The position numbers and the translations under genes were made by a program. The notes beneath the pieces were generated by a model. That model was not told the DNA's origin, searched no databases, and saw nothing but the letters and a program-made list of their open reading frames with translations. DNA of 64,000 nucleotides, taken from the NCBI GenBank assembly GCA_001642005.1, contig LWCA01000005.1, positions 48,588 through 112,587 on the forward strand, read 5' to 3'. This DNA is from Intoshia linei (lineage: Eukaryota > Orthonectida > Rhopaluridae). Of the stretch, positions 1 through 12,600 are shown one piece after another (the stretch's first letter is position 1; each line of letters opens with the position of its first letter).

Positions 1-2793
1 GACAAGATATATCATTAATTTTTAATCATACAGTGTCGCTCTCAAAGTGACCACTTTCGGAGATTTTCAACTAATCACAATTAATTGATTATTAGAAATG
101 AATAAAATGAAATGAGATTACATAAAATAAAGATGTATGATTTTAAAAAATTTACTATCGGTTGACCAATAGACTATTAAATATTGTCAATTGATCCTTG
201 TATATAGTATCACTCAATTAAATCAAATCTTAAAAGTCTACCAAATATTTTAGAAGGCATCACTTCACATCAATCACATCACAGATGAGCGGCGGGATAG
301 TGGTGCATTCAGGCCGCATGCGCCATTATTGACGATTTGGTGTGGCCTTCTGAACAATTTCAATTATTTTTCAAAAAAATATTGGTAAAAGCGGCTTTTT
401 CCTTAAAGGTTAGTAAAATTAGATTTTTTCTTTTGCCATCAGATAGAGGGATTTTTGATCTAAATATTTGCTAAAATGGGATTTTCCCTTAAGTGTTGGT
501 AAAATTTTGGTTTTGGTTTTTTTTGTATAAGATTTTACTAAATTGAATAAAATATGGAAAAAATTTATTATTCACCCCAATCATCTAAAATTTTCGTATT
601 CACCCCTAATAAAATTATTCACCTCCATGAGAAGCACTGCTGTATATGATTGAATGTTATTTAGAAAAGTGCGGCTTTATTAAATTTTTTAGGGACGTTA
701 GTGCGGGCTTCGAACAGTAAATGCTTCCCCATCTCTCACTTAGATCAGTGTTTTCCAAAATTTTTTCAGCTAACGCCCCTTATAAAATGTAACCTATTTT
801 ATAAAGTACGGTGCACTTTTATTTTATCAATTTTCATTGACATGATTGCATTTTATGTTTTTCTGTCAATTTGTTTATCCTGGGTTCCATACGACTGACA
901 AATAACATGAAATCTTTCCTTTTTACAATTTGAAGATCATTTATATTTTCTGTGCTTAGTTAGAAATTGAGTAACCGCACTGAATCTACGCACTGCCATG
1001 TATAACGATGAGAAAACTAAAATAAATCTATATTTCTTTCCATAATTGTGGATATCAATCTGGAATTTCCTTCTGTGATCAAAATAATTGGTTATTTTAA
1101 AGATTCCCATTATTTATTATATATATTATTCGATCAACATCGTAAATAAAAATATTGTTGGAAACATTTAATAATCATTTGTTATTTTTGAAAATTTTTT
1201 TAATCCTCACCTGTAAACCAAAAACACCCTAAATTATTTCAAAAGTGTTATCGCGCTAAGCACTCAAAAATTACACCGGGTATCGTTTATGTTGGGAACA
1301 CTGACTTAGATCGTGATTTTCTAACTTTTTAGTTCTCTGTGTCCTTAAGTAAGTACAAAATAAATTCCTTTTTAATTGTGTCATATTTCTTAATGCATCT
1401 GTCGCCAACATTTAAGATAATACTATTCAGTTGTACGTCAGTTTTGGTTTCCTTTTTTATAAAAGGCCTTCTATATGGTGAGTTTTGAGAGCGATCACTA
1501 TTTTCAAAAAATCATTATCTCATTACATTAAATCTTAAGTTTAGATTTCAACTACTGTGCACTGTATTACATTAATATTTCTAGTTTAATTTAATAATGA
1601 AATACAAGAAAATTCGTTGTATAGTTGCATTTTTGTTGCATTAGACGCTACTCCATCAGATTTTGGTAAATAACTAAAATTATATTATTATTATGAGATT
1701 AGATAGTATTGTTAAGTGGTTCTCAATTTATCAACGATCCTCAATTTAAAAAAAATTTTTATCATTAAATTTATAATGTTAAATCAATTTTGTCAAAAAA
1801 ACAAATTATTCAATACCGTCATAAAATTTAAATTGCACCATCCGAAAAATTTTTGTTTTGAATTAAAAATGAATATTCATTAACATTAATCAATTGTAAT
1901 TAGGAAATACAATTAATTATAAAGTATTATTAATAGTGTCCTATTTTAAAAATGTATATTATACATTTTCTTCACGGACATATTTAATCAATATCATTAA
2001 TTTATGACGAGTGTGGTTTACACCAGTGGTTCTCAAACAAATATTGACGACTTCTAACAGTATAACATACACAAATATTACTAAGTTTTTTTGTATTACT
2101 TTAACCCCTTCATGTGTCTTTTTCTCTCTTAATTAAACCATATTAATCTCTTGTCGTTGTGAACTACTCTTATAAATAATCCTTAAATGAATTTTCAGAA
2201 TACATAAATTATATTAATAAAATATCAAAGACCAAATCAAAGTTATTATTAACAATTCTATTTTTATGTAATAATTTTCTCAAATCTCAGGGCCCCTTCA
2301 GAATGTGTAGACCCCTAGAATAAATGATAGATATAATAAATAATAGACCCTGGTGGGTAAATACACATCTGGGAATCAGATTTATAAGATACTACCTAGT
2401 GTTCAAAATAATAATAATGTTGCTTATAGAGTATTTTTGTGGTCCATCTTATTAATTCAGTGCACGATAGCAAAGTTTTATCATAACAAGGAAGGGCCAA
2501 TTTGATGAGAAAGTTTTTTAAGATTTAAACTACATTTTCATTTAATTTATTATATTTTACTTTTAACATTATTTTTTCTCTTGTATACGAGTCAGTATTA
2601 CTGACAATATATTGGACATAAATAAAAATAAAATTATTTATTAACAATAATTGTAAATATTGACAATAACTTCAAAACATTAATTAATAATATATTGTAT
2701 TACTTACAATGTAAGTAGATTTGAACAGACAAAAATAACAAATATTATACATTAAATATCAAAATATGACAAATAATCAAATTACAAATGATA
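1..2793. other. Non-coding flank, no gene recognised
   Basis: Very AT-rich sequence with stop codons in all frames and no exon I can match to a family on either strand. The 65-residue open frame at 701-898 has no homology I recognise and overlaps repeat-like sequence. A reverse-oriented copy of dispersed repeat A2 lies at about 340-640. If the CCP6 gene has further 3' exons, they would have to be here. I read the minus strand between 2300 and 2790 and found none. Confidence 0.5.
340..640 (-). repeat. Dispersed repeat family A2 (reverse copy)
   Basis: Reverse complement resembles 19310-19690 and 53400-53660. The blocks read roughly TTTTACCAA-CCTTAAGGAAAAA separated by CCCTCTATCAGAT-like stretches, flanked by a GAAGCACTGCTG-like end. 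The copies share order and wording over about 300 bp, so this is a real family and not just AT-rich chance. Confidence 0.6.
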
Positions 2794-3410
2794 TATCGCA
2801 GTGTTAGAGTTATAATGTTCTATCTGCATTTTTGTAAAAAATGAGGTTTTTGATGAAAAATGTTTTAAATCATATTTTACATTTTTACCAAAAAAATTAA
2901 GCTTGAAACCGTATTATTTTATGATATAACGAACATTTACTAATTCAATTGCTAAATCTCGACTTGATAATTCCTTACAAAATTATCAAATTCCTATTAA
3001 AAATAACCTCACAGATTCTAAAAAGAAAGATATTAAAAGTATGTTAATCAAAATGGACAATGAGTTAATAATTTTATAATTTAAACATAAATTGATAAAA
3101 ATTAATTTTGATGATTAAAACATTAAATGTTAACAGTTTCTATAGAATAATGTTCTATTTACAATTTTTTCAAATCAAATAGACAGATTGTTCTATTAGT
3201 GAAATTTAAGTTCTGAAAAACCCTTATGTTTTTATTTTTATCGTACGAAACTTTTCAATATACTTTAACAAATATTAAAAAACTAAATTGTATAATTAAA
3301 TTTCAACATAAAAATTATATTTTAGGCAATATAGTACTTTTAGACTTAAAGTCGATTAATGAAAAACTATGTTTTTGCAGATAGAACATTATAACTCTAA
3401 CACTGCGATA
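2794..3410. mobile_element. 617-bp MITE, Tc1/mariner-like, with TA target duplication
   Basis: The ends are inverted repeats. The left end at 2794 begins TATCGCAGTGTTAGAGTTAT, and the reverse complement of the right end (to 3410) is identical for about 38 bases. TA dinucleotides at 2792-2793 and 3411-3412 fit a TA target-site duplication. The 617-bp interior holds no open frame, so it is non-autonomous. It sits about 60 bp beyond the stop of the CCP6 gene. Confidence 0.85.
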
Positions 3411-3472
3411 TATTGACTACAATGTGTAAGTTGTTAAATTAGTTTATTAGCATACAATATTATAATTACTTA

Positions 3473-6400
3473 TTACCTAAAAAAGGATACTTCCAGTGTA
3501 TAACAATATGCATATTCGTCGAGAACTCCACCAAATATCCTTAATTGATATTAACATAATTAATTAAAATAAGAGAAACAGAAAATGTAATTATCTTTTT
3601 ACCTACGACTAGTTCCAGCTTTTATTTCATCTTTGTTAAAACTTGTATTAGACATTGAAAAATCTTCGGTATTATTTGATAATAATTGGGGTAATATAGC
3701 TAATAATGTTTTTAATACATTAATTACATGTAAATGAGTTTAATTTTATATAAAAAGTAACTGGTAGATTCAAATTAAGTTTAGTAATACATAATGTATA
3801 TTACCCTGTCTATTAGCTCGAGTGACATCATCAAAAATATTTCCATACATGAAACCATTCTTCATTGTAGAATGTGCGTGAATGTCAATATAAAATTCAA
3901 CATTGTTTACCTAATAGTTTTATTTATAAATAAAATAAAAATTATTTATTAATATTATACATTTTTATATTAATTATTAATTAACTAGAAAATGTCGATA
4001 TACTATTTAATTAAATTTGCAGCTCTATGCTTGCAAAATCTTACACTATTGTAAAGATTTTCAGTCAACATCAAAAAATATATAATGTTTATTAATTGCT
4101 TCCAAGCGGACCCCAGTGGAAAAAAGGCTGAGATAGATTGATCTATGATAATTGACACGATTTCATTTTTATAAGGGTTGAAGTAGGTAGCTAAAGATTT
4201 TATAAAAACAAAAAACAAAAAAGTTAATATCAATTAACTGATATTAATTAAAAATGTTTCTTTAAACAAAAATATCCCATAATTTTATATTATCGACACG
4301 TTAGTTTAAAATTTAGGTCTTAAATTTTGAGAAGAAATTGACTGTATGCAATCTGTGCATAGGTGCCGTCTGTAGAAACTGAAATTAAACATTATTGTTA
4401 TATTCAAACAATTTTTGAAATAATAGTTTAAAACTTAAGTAATCGTGCAGCATCGCAGTTTCCATAAACTACAATATACCCATTCTCTGTCATCAACTAT
4501 AAAAACGATAAATTTAAATTATGTGGTACCAAAGTGTTAATTTATCATAACATAAAGGTGAAGCACCGTTTTGTGGGTATAATTTACAATTTATTAATAC
4601 CATAAATGTATAACGTAAATAATAAGTTAAATTCGTAACGCCGTAACATTTTATGCGTATTTTGAACCGAATTTATAGTCTAATTACAAGAATAGATTTT
4701 GTTGAATTTCAGAAATATCTGTTAACTACGTTCTTATCTCACTATTCAATCTATTTCAAAACCTCCATGAATTAAATATACACAAGAATCGTCAAAAAAC
4801 AGATTTCCAAATTCTATCATATTTTTGGCGCGTAACGCCGTAACGTTTTTTAACTGAAAATCTACGTTTTAGTATTTACTGATATGTAAAATAGTGCCAA
4901 TAACCATGTTGAACGCTATCATATGCGCATTTTAAGTCCATATATGAGTCTTGGATATTATTTCCTGTAGGTCACTTAAATTGAAATATTTACATTTTAT
5001 TTGCTAGATAATGGCTCAATAATATCATTTTTTCAAAATTTACCGAGAATTTTGTTCCGGTTTTTACCTGGTACAAAAACTTGTTGGTGTTAATAGTTTG
5101 ACCCTTTGGGACAAAAAATATATGCCTGGGTCCATGAGATTTAAATAAACAATCAAAAAAATTTTATCAACTTTGGTTTATTTTTATAGGAGAATTTTTA
5201 ATATTTATTACAGAGTTGTCAGATTTTAGGAATTTATCCCAAAACTTAAACGACCGCTACACTATTACTTAAAAAATCCCACTTTTATCCCACCATTATT
5301 AAAATGTAATAATATTTAATAAAAAATACCATTTTAAACCCTTAGGGAAAAATCGACTTAGGAAACCCCAAAATAAATAATCCCCTTTTTACAATAATTT
5401 TTTTGAAAAACACGATTTTACCAATCCTGAAAGGAAATGTGCTTATTTTCCAATATATTTTTGAAAAATCTACTTATTCCAATATTTTCTTAAAAAACAC
5501 CATTTTACCAAATCTAATGAGAAAAACCTTTAATTTTTTCATAAATGTTTAATAATGAGCAAAAAATTTTTAATCAAACATAAAAAATCCAATTTTACGA
5601 ACCATTAAGTGAAAAATCCACCTTTTCCAATATTTTCTTAAAAAACACTATTTTACCAAATCTAATGAGAAAAAACCATAAAAATAAATATTTTGAAATG
5701 GGGTCCGTACACTATTTGAATTAGGAACCACTGTCTTAGAGCAAAATAATCATAGATTTTGTTAATCAATCCTATTATTAATTTTTTGACCAAATTTTTG
5801 TGGGTTTATTGAAGGCAAATTTTTTTTACCTAATTCTTAATGATTTTGAAGATAATTTTGGTCCCAAGATTTGGTAAGGTTATTAAGGTGATATTTTTAA
5901 CATTTTATGACATCTTCAAAATCATTAAAATTGGGTGAAAAATGTTTCCTTAAAACCCTACCAAATTTTAGTCTCAAAATCATCTTCAAAAATCTTTAAA
6001 ATTGTGTAAAAAAAATTTCCCTAAAGAAATTCACAAAATGTAAAAAAATCAATATGATAAATTATTAAAATCGATGATTATGTTGCTCAAATCAATATCG
6101 CTGGAGTCCAGAGAATGGAGGTCATTGGCCGGCTACCTAGATATAATTCTAATTTATTAAAATAAATTTACCCTTTCTAAAAAATTCAATTAAAAAATAT
6201 ACTGTTATCAACACTTTGAAAAATTTTTAATTCAAGAAATAGATGTGAAATTTAAATATATAAAATGAAATACTGGAGAATGTGTCAAATTTATAAGCAA
6301 ATTTTTAGTAGCACAAATGGTGGGATGAGCCCAAGGAGATGGATTTGACCAGTGCCTATTCAGATCGAATCCCATCAAACAGCACCTATTATAATAATTA

Positions 6401-9400
6401 GTATATTTGATTGATTCACTGCAAGAAAATTATTTAAAATTAATTACCGATAATTTCCTAAATAAACGCCATCAGGGTTGAGCATGGGAACAATTTTAAA
6501 AATAATGTGTTCTCTTAAGTTTTCAGATTCTATGGTATTTTTTATTAAAAATTTGATTAATCCTTCACAGACATAGGATGCCGGTGTTTCACCAGGATGA
6601 ACTCTGGCGGTAATGACAACAATTTTGCAATTATTGGAATTACCAATGTTTTTTTCATTGGTAATTGTCAATACATCTACTCGTCTTTGTTGCTAAAATT
6701 ACATATCAATAATGACCATTTTAAAATAATTACAGTACTTAAACACAACAATTCTCGTTTATAATATGGTAAACCTTTTAGGTCCAAATTGTAGAGGAAT
6801 GTTTGTAATTGAGAATAGGTGTATGGAAAACAGTATGCAAATTGATAATCTTCCTCAATATCAAAAGCGAATATAAAAGCCATTACATAATGATAATTGT
6901 AACGCGGAGATCGGTAATAATATACTTGATTTGAACGGATCCTCACCCTATTTTATCTTATTTATTTGTAATTATATCTCAGTAGTATTGATTCAGTAGT
7001 GATTTAAAAAACATACAATATAAATATACAAAGTACATGTATGTGGATTATGATATATAATATAAAAAAATACAAAGGTCTACCAGGGTAAAATAAGTAT
7101 TATTCTTTTAGACTCTATCATTCCTTCCTTTTAACCCTCTCTTCTTATACTTTTTTTTTATTATGTATATTATACAAGCCATCATTTTTAAATTGATGAT
7201 AAATTTAAACATCAAAGTCTAAAGCAGATGTTGTCAAAGTAGATGGTATATCCAAGAGTTGAACTAAGTCAGTTTCTTATTTTTACCATGAAATAACCAT
7301 TATATTATAAAATTTAACGAGTGATTTGTATTTTAAAATTCAAAAGTGAATACATGTGTTTTTTTTATTCAACAAATTTTAATAATGGGATATTTTTCCT
7401 CCGGAAAGAGTTCCACAACCTTTCGACGCAAGCAGGTTGGATTGGAAATTTTATTGCAAGTTTAATGCAAATGTAATTAAGTATTACCCGTAAAATAGTA
7501 CTATGATACAAAAATTTTACCATTGATTTCTGCTAGTACTTTTTACAACCGGCGACATACCGTCACGATAAAGTGATTTAGTTTTACTGCAATTTACGAT
7601 ATTGAAAATGGCTCTTTGATCCCTACATACATTTTTCACAATGAAATTGAACCATACACGATATTTATTATTGCAACTATCTGGTCGAATAAAAATGTCG
7701 TATTCAAAATCAGATATGTAGACAACTTTACCCAAATTTCCTAAAAATAATTTATCAAATGGTACTCCTTATCTATATAAAGTAATTTAGTTAAAAATGT
7801 CTGTCAGTTTTTTTGTTCCAGTTTATTTAAGAAAGTAAGAGGATTCGAGTTTTAAAAATTCCATATTTCCATTACAATTTTTCGACAGTGTTGTTTTATC
7901 AAATTTCATTTTCAGAAATTAAGTTCTTCAAGGTCAAAAACCTCAATTGTCATTTTTTTTTAAATTCAAACCAGTCCTAGAATTATAAAAAATACACAAT
8001 CTGATAAACATTTTAAATTCATCAAAATTATGATAATTTTCAATATCAAAATCTTATATCTTTACGGCCAAAACCCAAAATTATCCTTTTTTGTAAAAAT
8101 TAAAAAAGTCCTAAAATTTTATACAACCTAAATTCTCGGATATTTTTTAAAATAATAAGCATTATCATAAATGGCAACCTCAAAAAATTGCATTTTCACC
8201 ACGAAAACTCATATTGCCATTTTTTTATAAATTAAAATAGTCCTAGAATTTTAACAAAAATTGACAGGTGGTACAGTTGTATCCTGTTAACACACATAAA
8301 AAATTTCAATCCAAATAGGTGACAACTTCACGGTAAAAAAAACATTTTAGTATTCATGTTTCCAAAATAATTTATTATAACAAAAAATGTAAAATAATTA
8401 ACGGTCCGAAAATTAAAAAAAAGAAAAGATTATTCTGATAGAGCTTATTCCAGTTGATATAAATACAAAATTTCAACCCCAGAAATCTACGCATTCCCGG
8501 TGAAAAATAATTTTTAATATATTATCAACCAATATTTTTCAATTATTTCGATAAAAATAAAAATTGAAAATGTAAATATTAATCCTACAATTTTTAAAAA
8601 AAATGTGCATTGAATGTCTACACATTTCCAATAAAGAAATATGGGTGAAAATCTATATAATTCATTCTTTTTGAGTTTTTTTCATTGCTACGCAATTTTT
8701 CATTTTCAAAAAGTTTAAAATAACTTTGTATTAAATTTTTAAAACTACAAGTTGTAGTAACAATAAAATACTACAAAGTGCAACTTTGTTATTATCACTT
8801 TTATATTTATTACAATGTTGGTAAAATTTATCCTAAATATGTTTTTAAAGTGCTGATTCCGTTAATTATTGATACTAAATTGATATTTTTTACTCATCGA
8901 AATTAGATACTGAATATATACCACATTAAAAATGAAAATACCGGTTTATTTACAATTTTATTTTTTCTGGAATTTAAGCTATTTATGACAATTTTTAAGA
9001 TTTATTGTTGACTATATTTTTAAAATTATACACTCATTCTCTCTAATAAATTAAAAATATGGGATCACAAAATTGTTTTTAAATTCACTTGTGAAATGAC
9101 TGGTCCGTGGTGAAACCTAGTTGATAATACTCTTATTATAAATGGATTTGAAAAATTTTTGTTAAGTTGAATTTATTTCGATTAACAAAGCTCCCACCTT
9201 ACAAATTTTACTAAATTTTACCACTTTCAAAATTAGCATCAAAAATCAAATGTCCTTTTTGAATTTTTCCATGAAAGTCTTCCGGAACACTAGCAAAATC
9301 GGTTACATTTTTATTAATTCCATGTTCAGAATTGGTAATATCTGTTTCACTGTCTAGATAATTATTATAATAAAATTAATACATCTTTAAACAAAATTGT

Positions 9401-9416
9401 GGATACCTGATTCCAT
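3473..9416 (-). CDS. AGBL4: Cytosolic carboxypeptidase 6 (tubulin deglutamylase), M14 family
   Basis: Nine exons: 9416-9407, 9353-9222, 7740-7521, 6947-6734, 6692-6448, 6385-6274, 3910-3805, 3699-3603, 3539-3473, 1203 nt, 400 aa. The order follows CCP6: an N-domain (FEYDIFIRPDSC, then SKTKSLYRDGMSP), then the zinc carboxypeptidase domain. Zinc-ligand motif ARVHPGE, NPDGVYLGNYR, GFDLNRHW, the second zinc histidine in IDIHAHS, and the catalytic glutamate in YTLEVSF are all present. CCP6 trims glutamates from polyglutamylated tubulin in cytosol and cilia. Exon 1 encodes only MES plus one base; the start is the first ATG before a canonical donor. Introns are 41-62 bp except those of 573, 1481 and 2363 bp, which hold repeats A, B and C. 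The protein stops just after the catalytic glutamate, about 100 residues shorter than human CCP6, with a MITE right behind. Divergent from TTC7. Confidence 0.92.
5240..6040 (+). repeat. Dispersed repeat A followed by B, in CCP6 intron
   Basis: Part A (5240-5735) is a run of roughly 40-bp blocks of the form AAAAATCC-TTTTACCAA-CCTTA-GGAAAAA. It ends in GTCCGTACACTATTTGAA and AGGAACCACTG. Part B (5785-6040) alternates TTTTGAAGATAATTTTGG and AGATTTGGTAAGG-type phrases. The A-then-B order recurs at 38440-38950, so A and B are probably one longer element. No coding capacity was seen. Confidence 0.65.
7806..8680 (+). repeat. Dispersed repeat family C, longest copy
   Basis: A non-coding unit of about 0.9 kb, recognised because long phrases recur: CTTATTCCAGTTGATATAAA, ATTTCCAATAAAGAAATATG and GGTGAAAATCTATATAATTC. 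These also occur at 44140-44800 (+), in reverse at 63850-64000, with partial copies near 14870-15290 (-), 33600-33920 (+) and 61730-61920 (+). It lies in CCP6 intron 2. No open frame or terminal repeat was identified. Confidence 0.7.
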
Positions 9417-9677
9417 AATGTCAGACCTCGACCCTTTTACCTGAATTGTTTATGTTAACCTAGTAATTATTTTCATTAACAAAAATACATATTGATTTGC
9501 TATAACAACTATATTTGAAGATTTATATCTGAAGGAAACTAAAAAGTGGATAAAAATTATCTTGCGTTAACGATTATTGAGTAATTACTCCAGTGTTATA
9601 CAAATTCAGAACAAGTAAACTATTGTTCAACTTGTTAATGTAAATAAAATTTAGCTCATGAAAAATATATTGAAAAA
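9417..9677. promoter_or_regulatory. Shared 261-bp divergent promoter interval, CCP6 / TTC7
   Basis: The interval lies between two start codons on opposite strands, so both promoters and 5' leaders must fit in it. I see no convincing TATA box or initiator beyond general AT richness. The call is positional. Confidence 0.5.
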
Positions 9678-12600
9678 ATGACTTTATATGAACAACTTTC
9701 AAACAAGTGTAAAAAATTTGTATCAGAAATTGAAATTTATAGGAACCAATCAAATTGGTTAAAAACTTATGAACTGGCATTAGAATATGGAAAGAAGAAA
9801 TATGATTTGCAAAATTATGCCAAATTGGTTAGCGTAGAATCAATGATTGAAAGATATATCCAAGATGATAGATCCAACAAGCATTCTAATGAAAACACAC
9901 AAAATTGGATAGACCAATTGGAGAATATTAAAAAATTACCCGATTTAATTGTATGTAAAATTTTGGAATATTATTAACTGATAATCTAGAAAAACGGCAT
10001 ATTAGATACCAATATATTATTGTCCAAATTATTTTGGTATATTAATCAGAAAAGTAAATCAACTAGCATTTATAACAATGACATTTTTAATTCTAATTAC
10101 AGCGATTTTACTCCGAGAAATCGCAAACTGCTGGCGGAATCTCATGCTATTCAAGGTTTTTCCATTAATTTCCAATTTTTATCCAAATTTTTAGCTTTAA
10201 TATTGGAGAGAAATTTAACACGAGTCGATTCTTTACCTTTAAAAAATTGTTATAAAAGTTGCATGTGTATTTTGATGGAATCTATAAATGACGGTTGGAA
10301 TTTAGATTTTATATTAGAATCAGTTTCCTTTGTTTCAACATATGTTTTGTTGAATATAGACGAATCTAATTTACTCAACGACTCTATTATTAAATCAAGG
10401 AAAATGTCATCCTTACTCTGTTCTCTTGTAAACTACACATCGATTTATAAGGCTACTTTGGAACATTTAGCAAAAACATTACTTTTCCAAATAACTAATA
10501 ATTCTTATCAAAATATTACACTCGACTTGTCACAGAAAAGCGAAATTACTCAAAATAAAAAATCAGCTACGCCGTTACCCATTAGAAGCAAAATATACAT
10601 TCCACACAATCGTGTTGAAGAATTGTACAATGTTGTACTCGTTTTACACAATATGATTACCCAAGATATAGTTCTCATTCAAGATGAAAAATTTGAAGAA
10701 ATTCGGAGTGCTACTTTAGATCGAGCTATAAGTGTGTCTTGTTTAATGGCATTGTTTATGACATTTAATTCCATGATTCCACTTTTTCAATTTTTTTTCT
10801 CCAAAATATACGCCATTTCAAGCGATGTTGTCTTTTCTAACAGATTGATGGTTTTATCTCGTATTTCTGATGGGAGGTTTAAGGAAGCTCTACAAATGTA
10901 CCATTCTAACCCTCCTAATTACTCTCAAGATATTATTATGTTGAGACTCATGGTTATTGCTTGTTTCAGATTGCAACAGTATGAGGATGCTTTTGACATT
11001 TTAAAAGAAATGAAATGTTTCATTAGTCGCTTTTCTATAATTAACAAAAAAAATATTGAAATTGGTCACTATATTTATTTGTCTGCTATTGGTTATGTTC
11101 TTTTGGCAAGATGTTGCAAGGAGTCTAGTTCCAAACGAATATTTTATGAAACTTCGTTGAAATTTCTGAAAAGGTATTTTAGACCTACAGATAAATACAA
11201 ATACTGTATTTAAATTTTAAAGAACTGATTTTTAGTAAACTAAATAATTTTTGTTTACGTTTAAAGTTTTTTCTCAAGTCAGTGGTTTTCGATTGGGGTC
11301 CAAAGCTATACACCTTGGGTTCGTGAGATTCATATAAATATATATAAAAAAATTTATCAACTTTTTAACAATATTAACCTGGGCGATAGCGCCCCTCCCC
11401 CCACTGGGTCGGTTTTATGATCGAATGGGGCAAAAAAAATTTTGAAGCGATATGGGGGGGGGGGGCGAAAATATTTTGATCGCATCAGTTGGGATTCCAA
11501 TATAACATCAGATTATAACCGTTCAATGAGCCTAGCTGGCACAGTCGTTATAGTCACATGATTATTTTGTAGAAAGGGTTTGTATTCATCTTTGGAATCT
11601 TTTTATTTATGTGAACTCGTTAGAATTAAACATTACATGCAATTTTAATTAACAACCTAATTAGTATTTATAATACAAATTTTTCGCAAAGTAAATTAAT
11701 TAAACGAATATATTATCGTTCGAATACATGAATATTAAAAAAAGATGCCGTTATCATTCTATTTTGATTATTTGAAATATGGAGTTATTCATTCACCAAA
11801 TAATATACAACTTTCAATGTGTTTAATATGCGACAAAGTATTTTAGTTATTTAAATATATTTAATTATAATTCAAATTTTTTCAAATGAAGGAATGAAAC
11901 CTTCATGAATGGTGGTTCATTTGAAAGGAAAGCATCCGGATATGGCTAAAAAAAATTTGGAATACTTTCGTAATTTAAAAATTAATGTGAAGGCCGATCT
12001 ACTATCAATAATTTGTTTAATAAACAAAAAGATATTAGAAGTAAAGAACTTATAGTATCATATGAAATATTAAAGCTTATTGCGGAATGTAAAAAACCAC
12101 ACACCATTGGAGAATCATTAATTATACCATCGTTACAAATTGTAATGAAAAGGATGATGCCTAATTTTGCTGATCTGTCGAAATCTATTCCACTGAGTAC
12201 GGTATCATTAAGAATAGACGAAATGGCTGCTAATGTTGAAACGAAACTACTTTGCTATTTAAGAAAGACAGAATTTTTAATACAATTGGATGAAAGTTTA
12301 TAATATAACAATAATGTGTTATTAATGGTTTATGTGCGCTATCTGAATGATGTTCAAGAAATTTCTGATGATTTACTATTTGTTTTCAAATCAGTATTAG
12401 ACTATTTTAATGAAAGCAACATTTCAATAAGCAACGTCATAGCTTGTGCAACGGATGGGCTCCTGCCATGATAGGCCGACATCGTGGGTTTATCGCTCAT
12501 TTAAAAAAATGAAATTCGAAATTGTTTGTTATTGTTGTTACTGGACTGCATTTCAGAGACATGACGTGACTAATTTTGTTAATTTAAATACATTCAAAGA

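Noticed and set aside
701-898. 65-codon frame as a gene
   Set aside because: AT-rich, no recognisable domain, adjacent to repeat A2, and no splice partners found.
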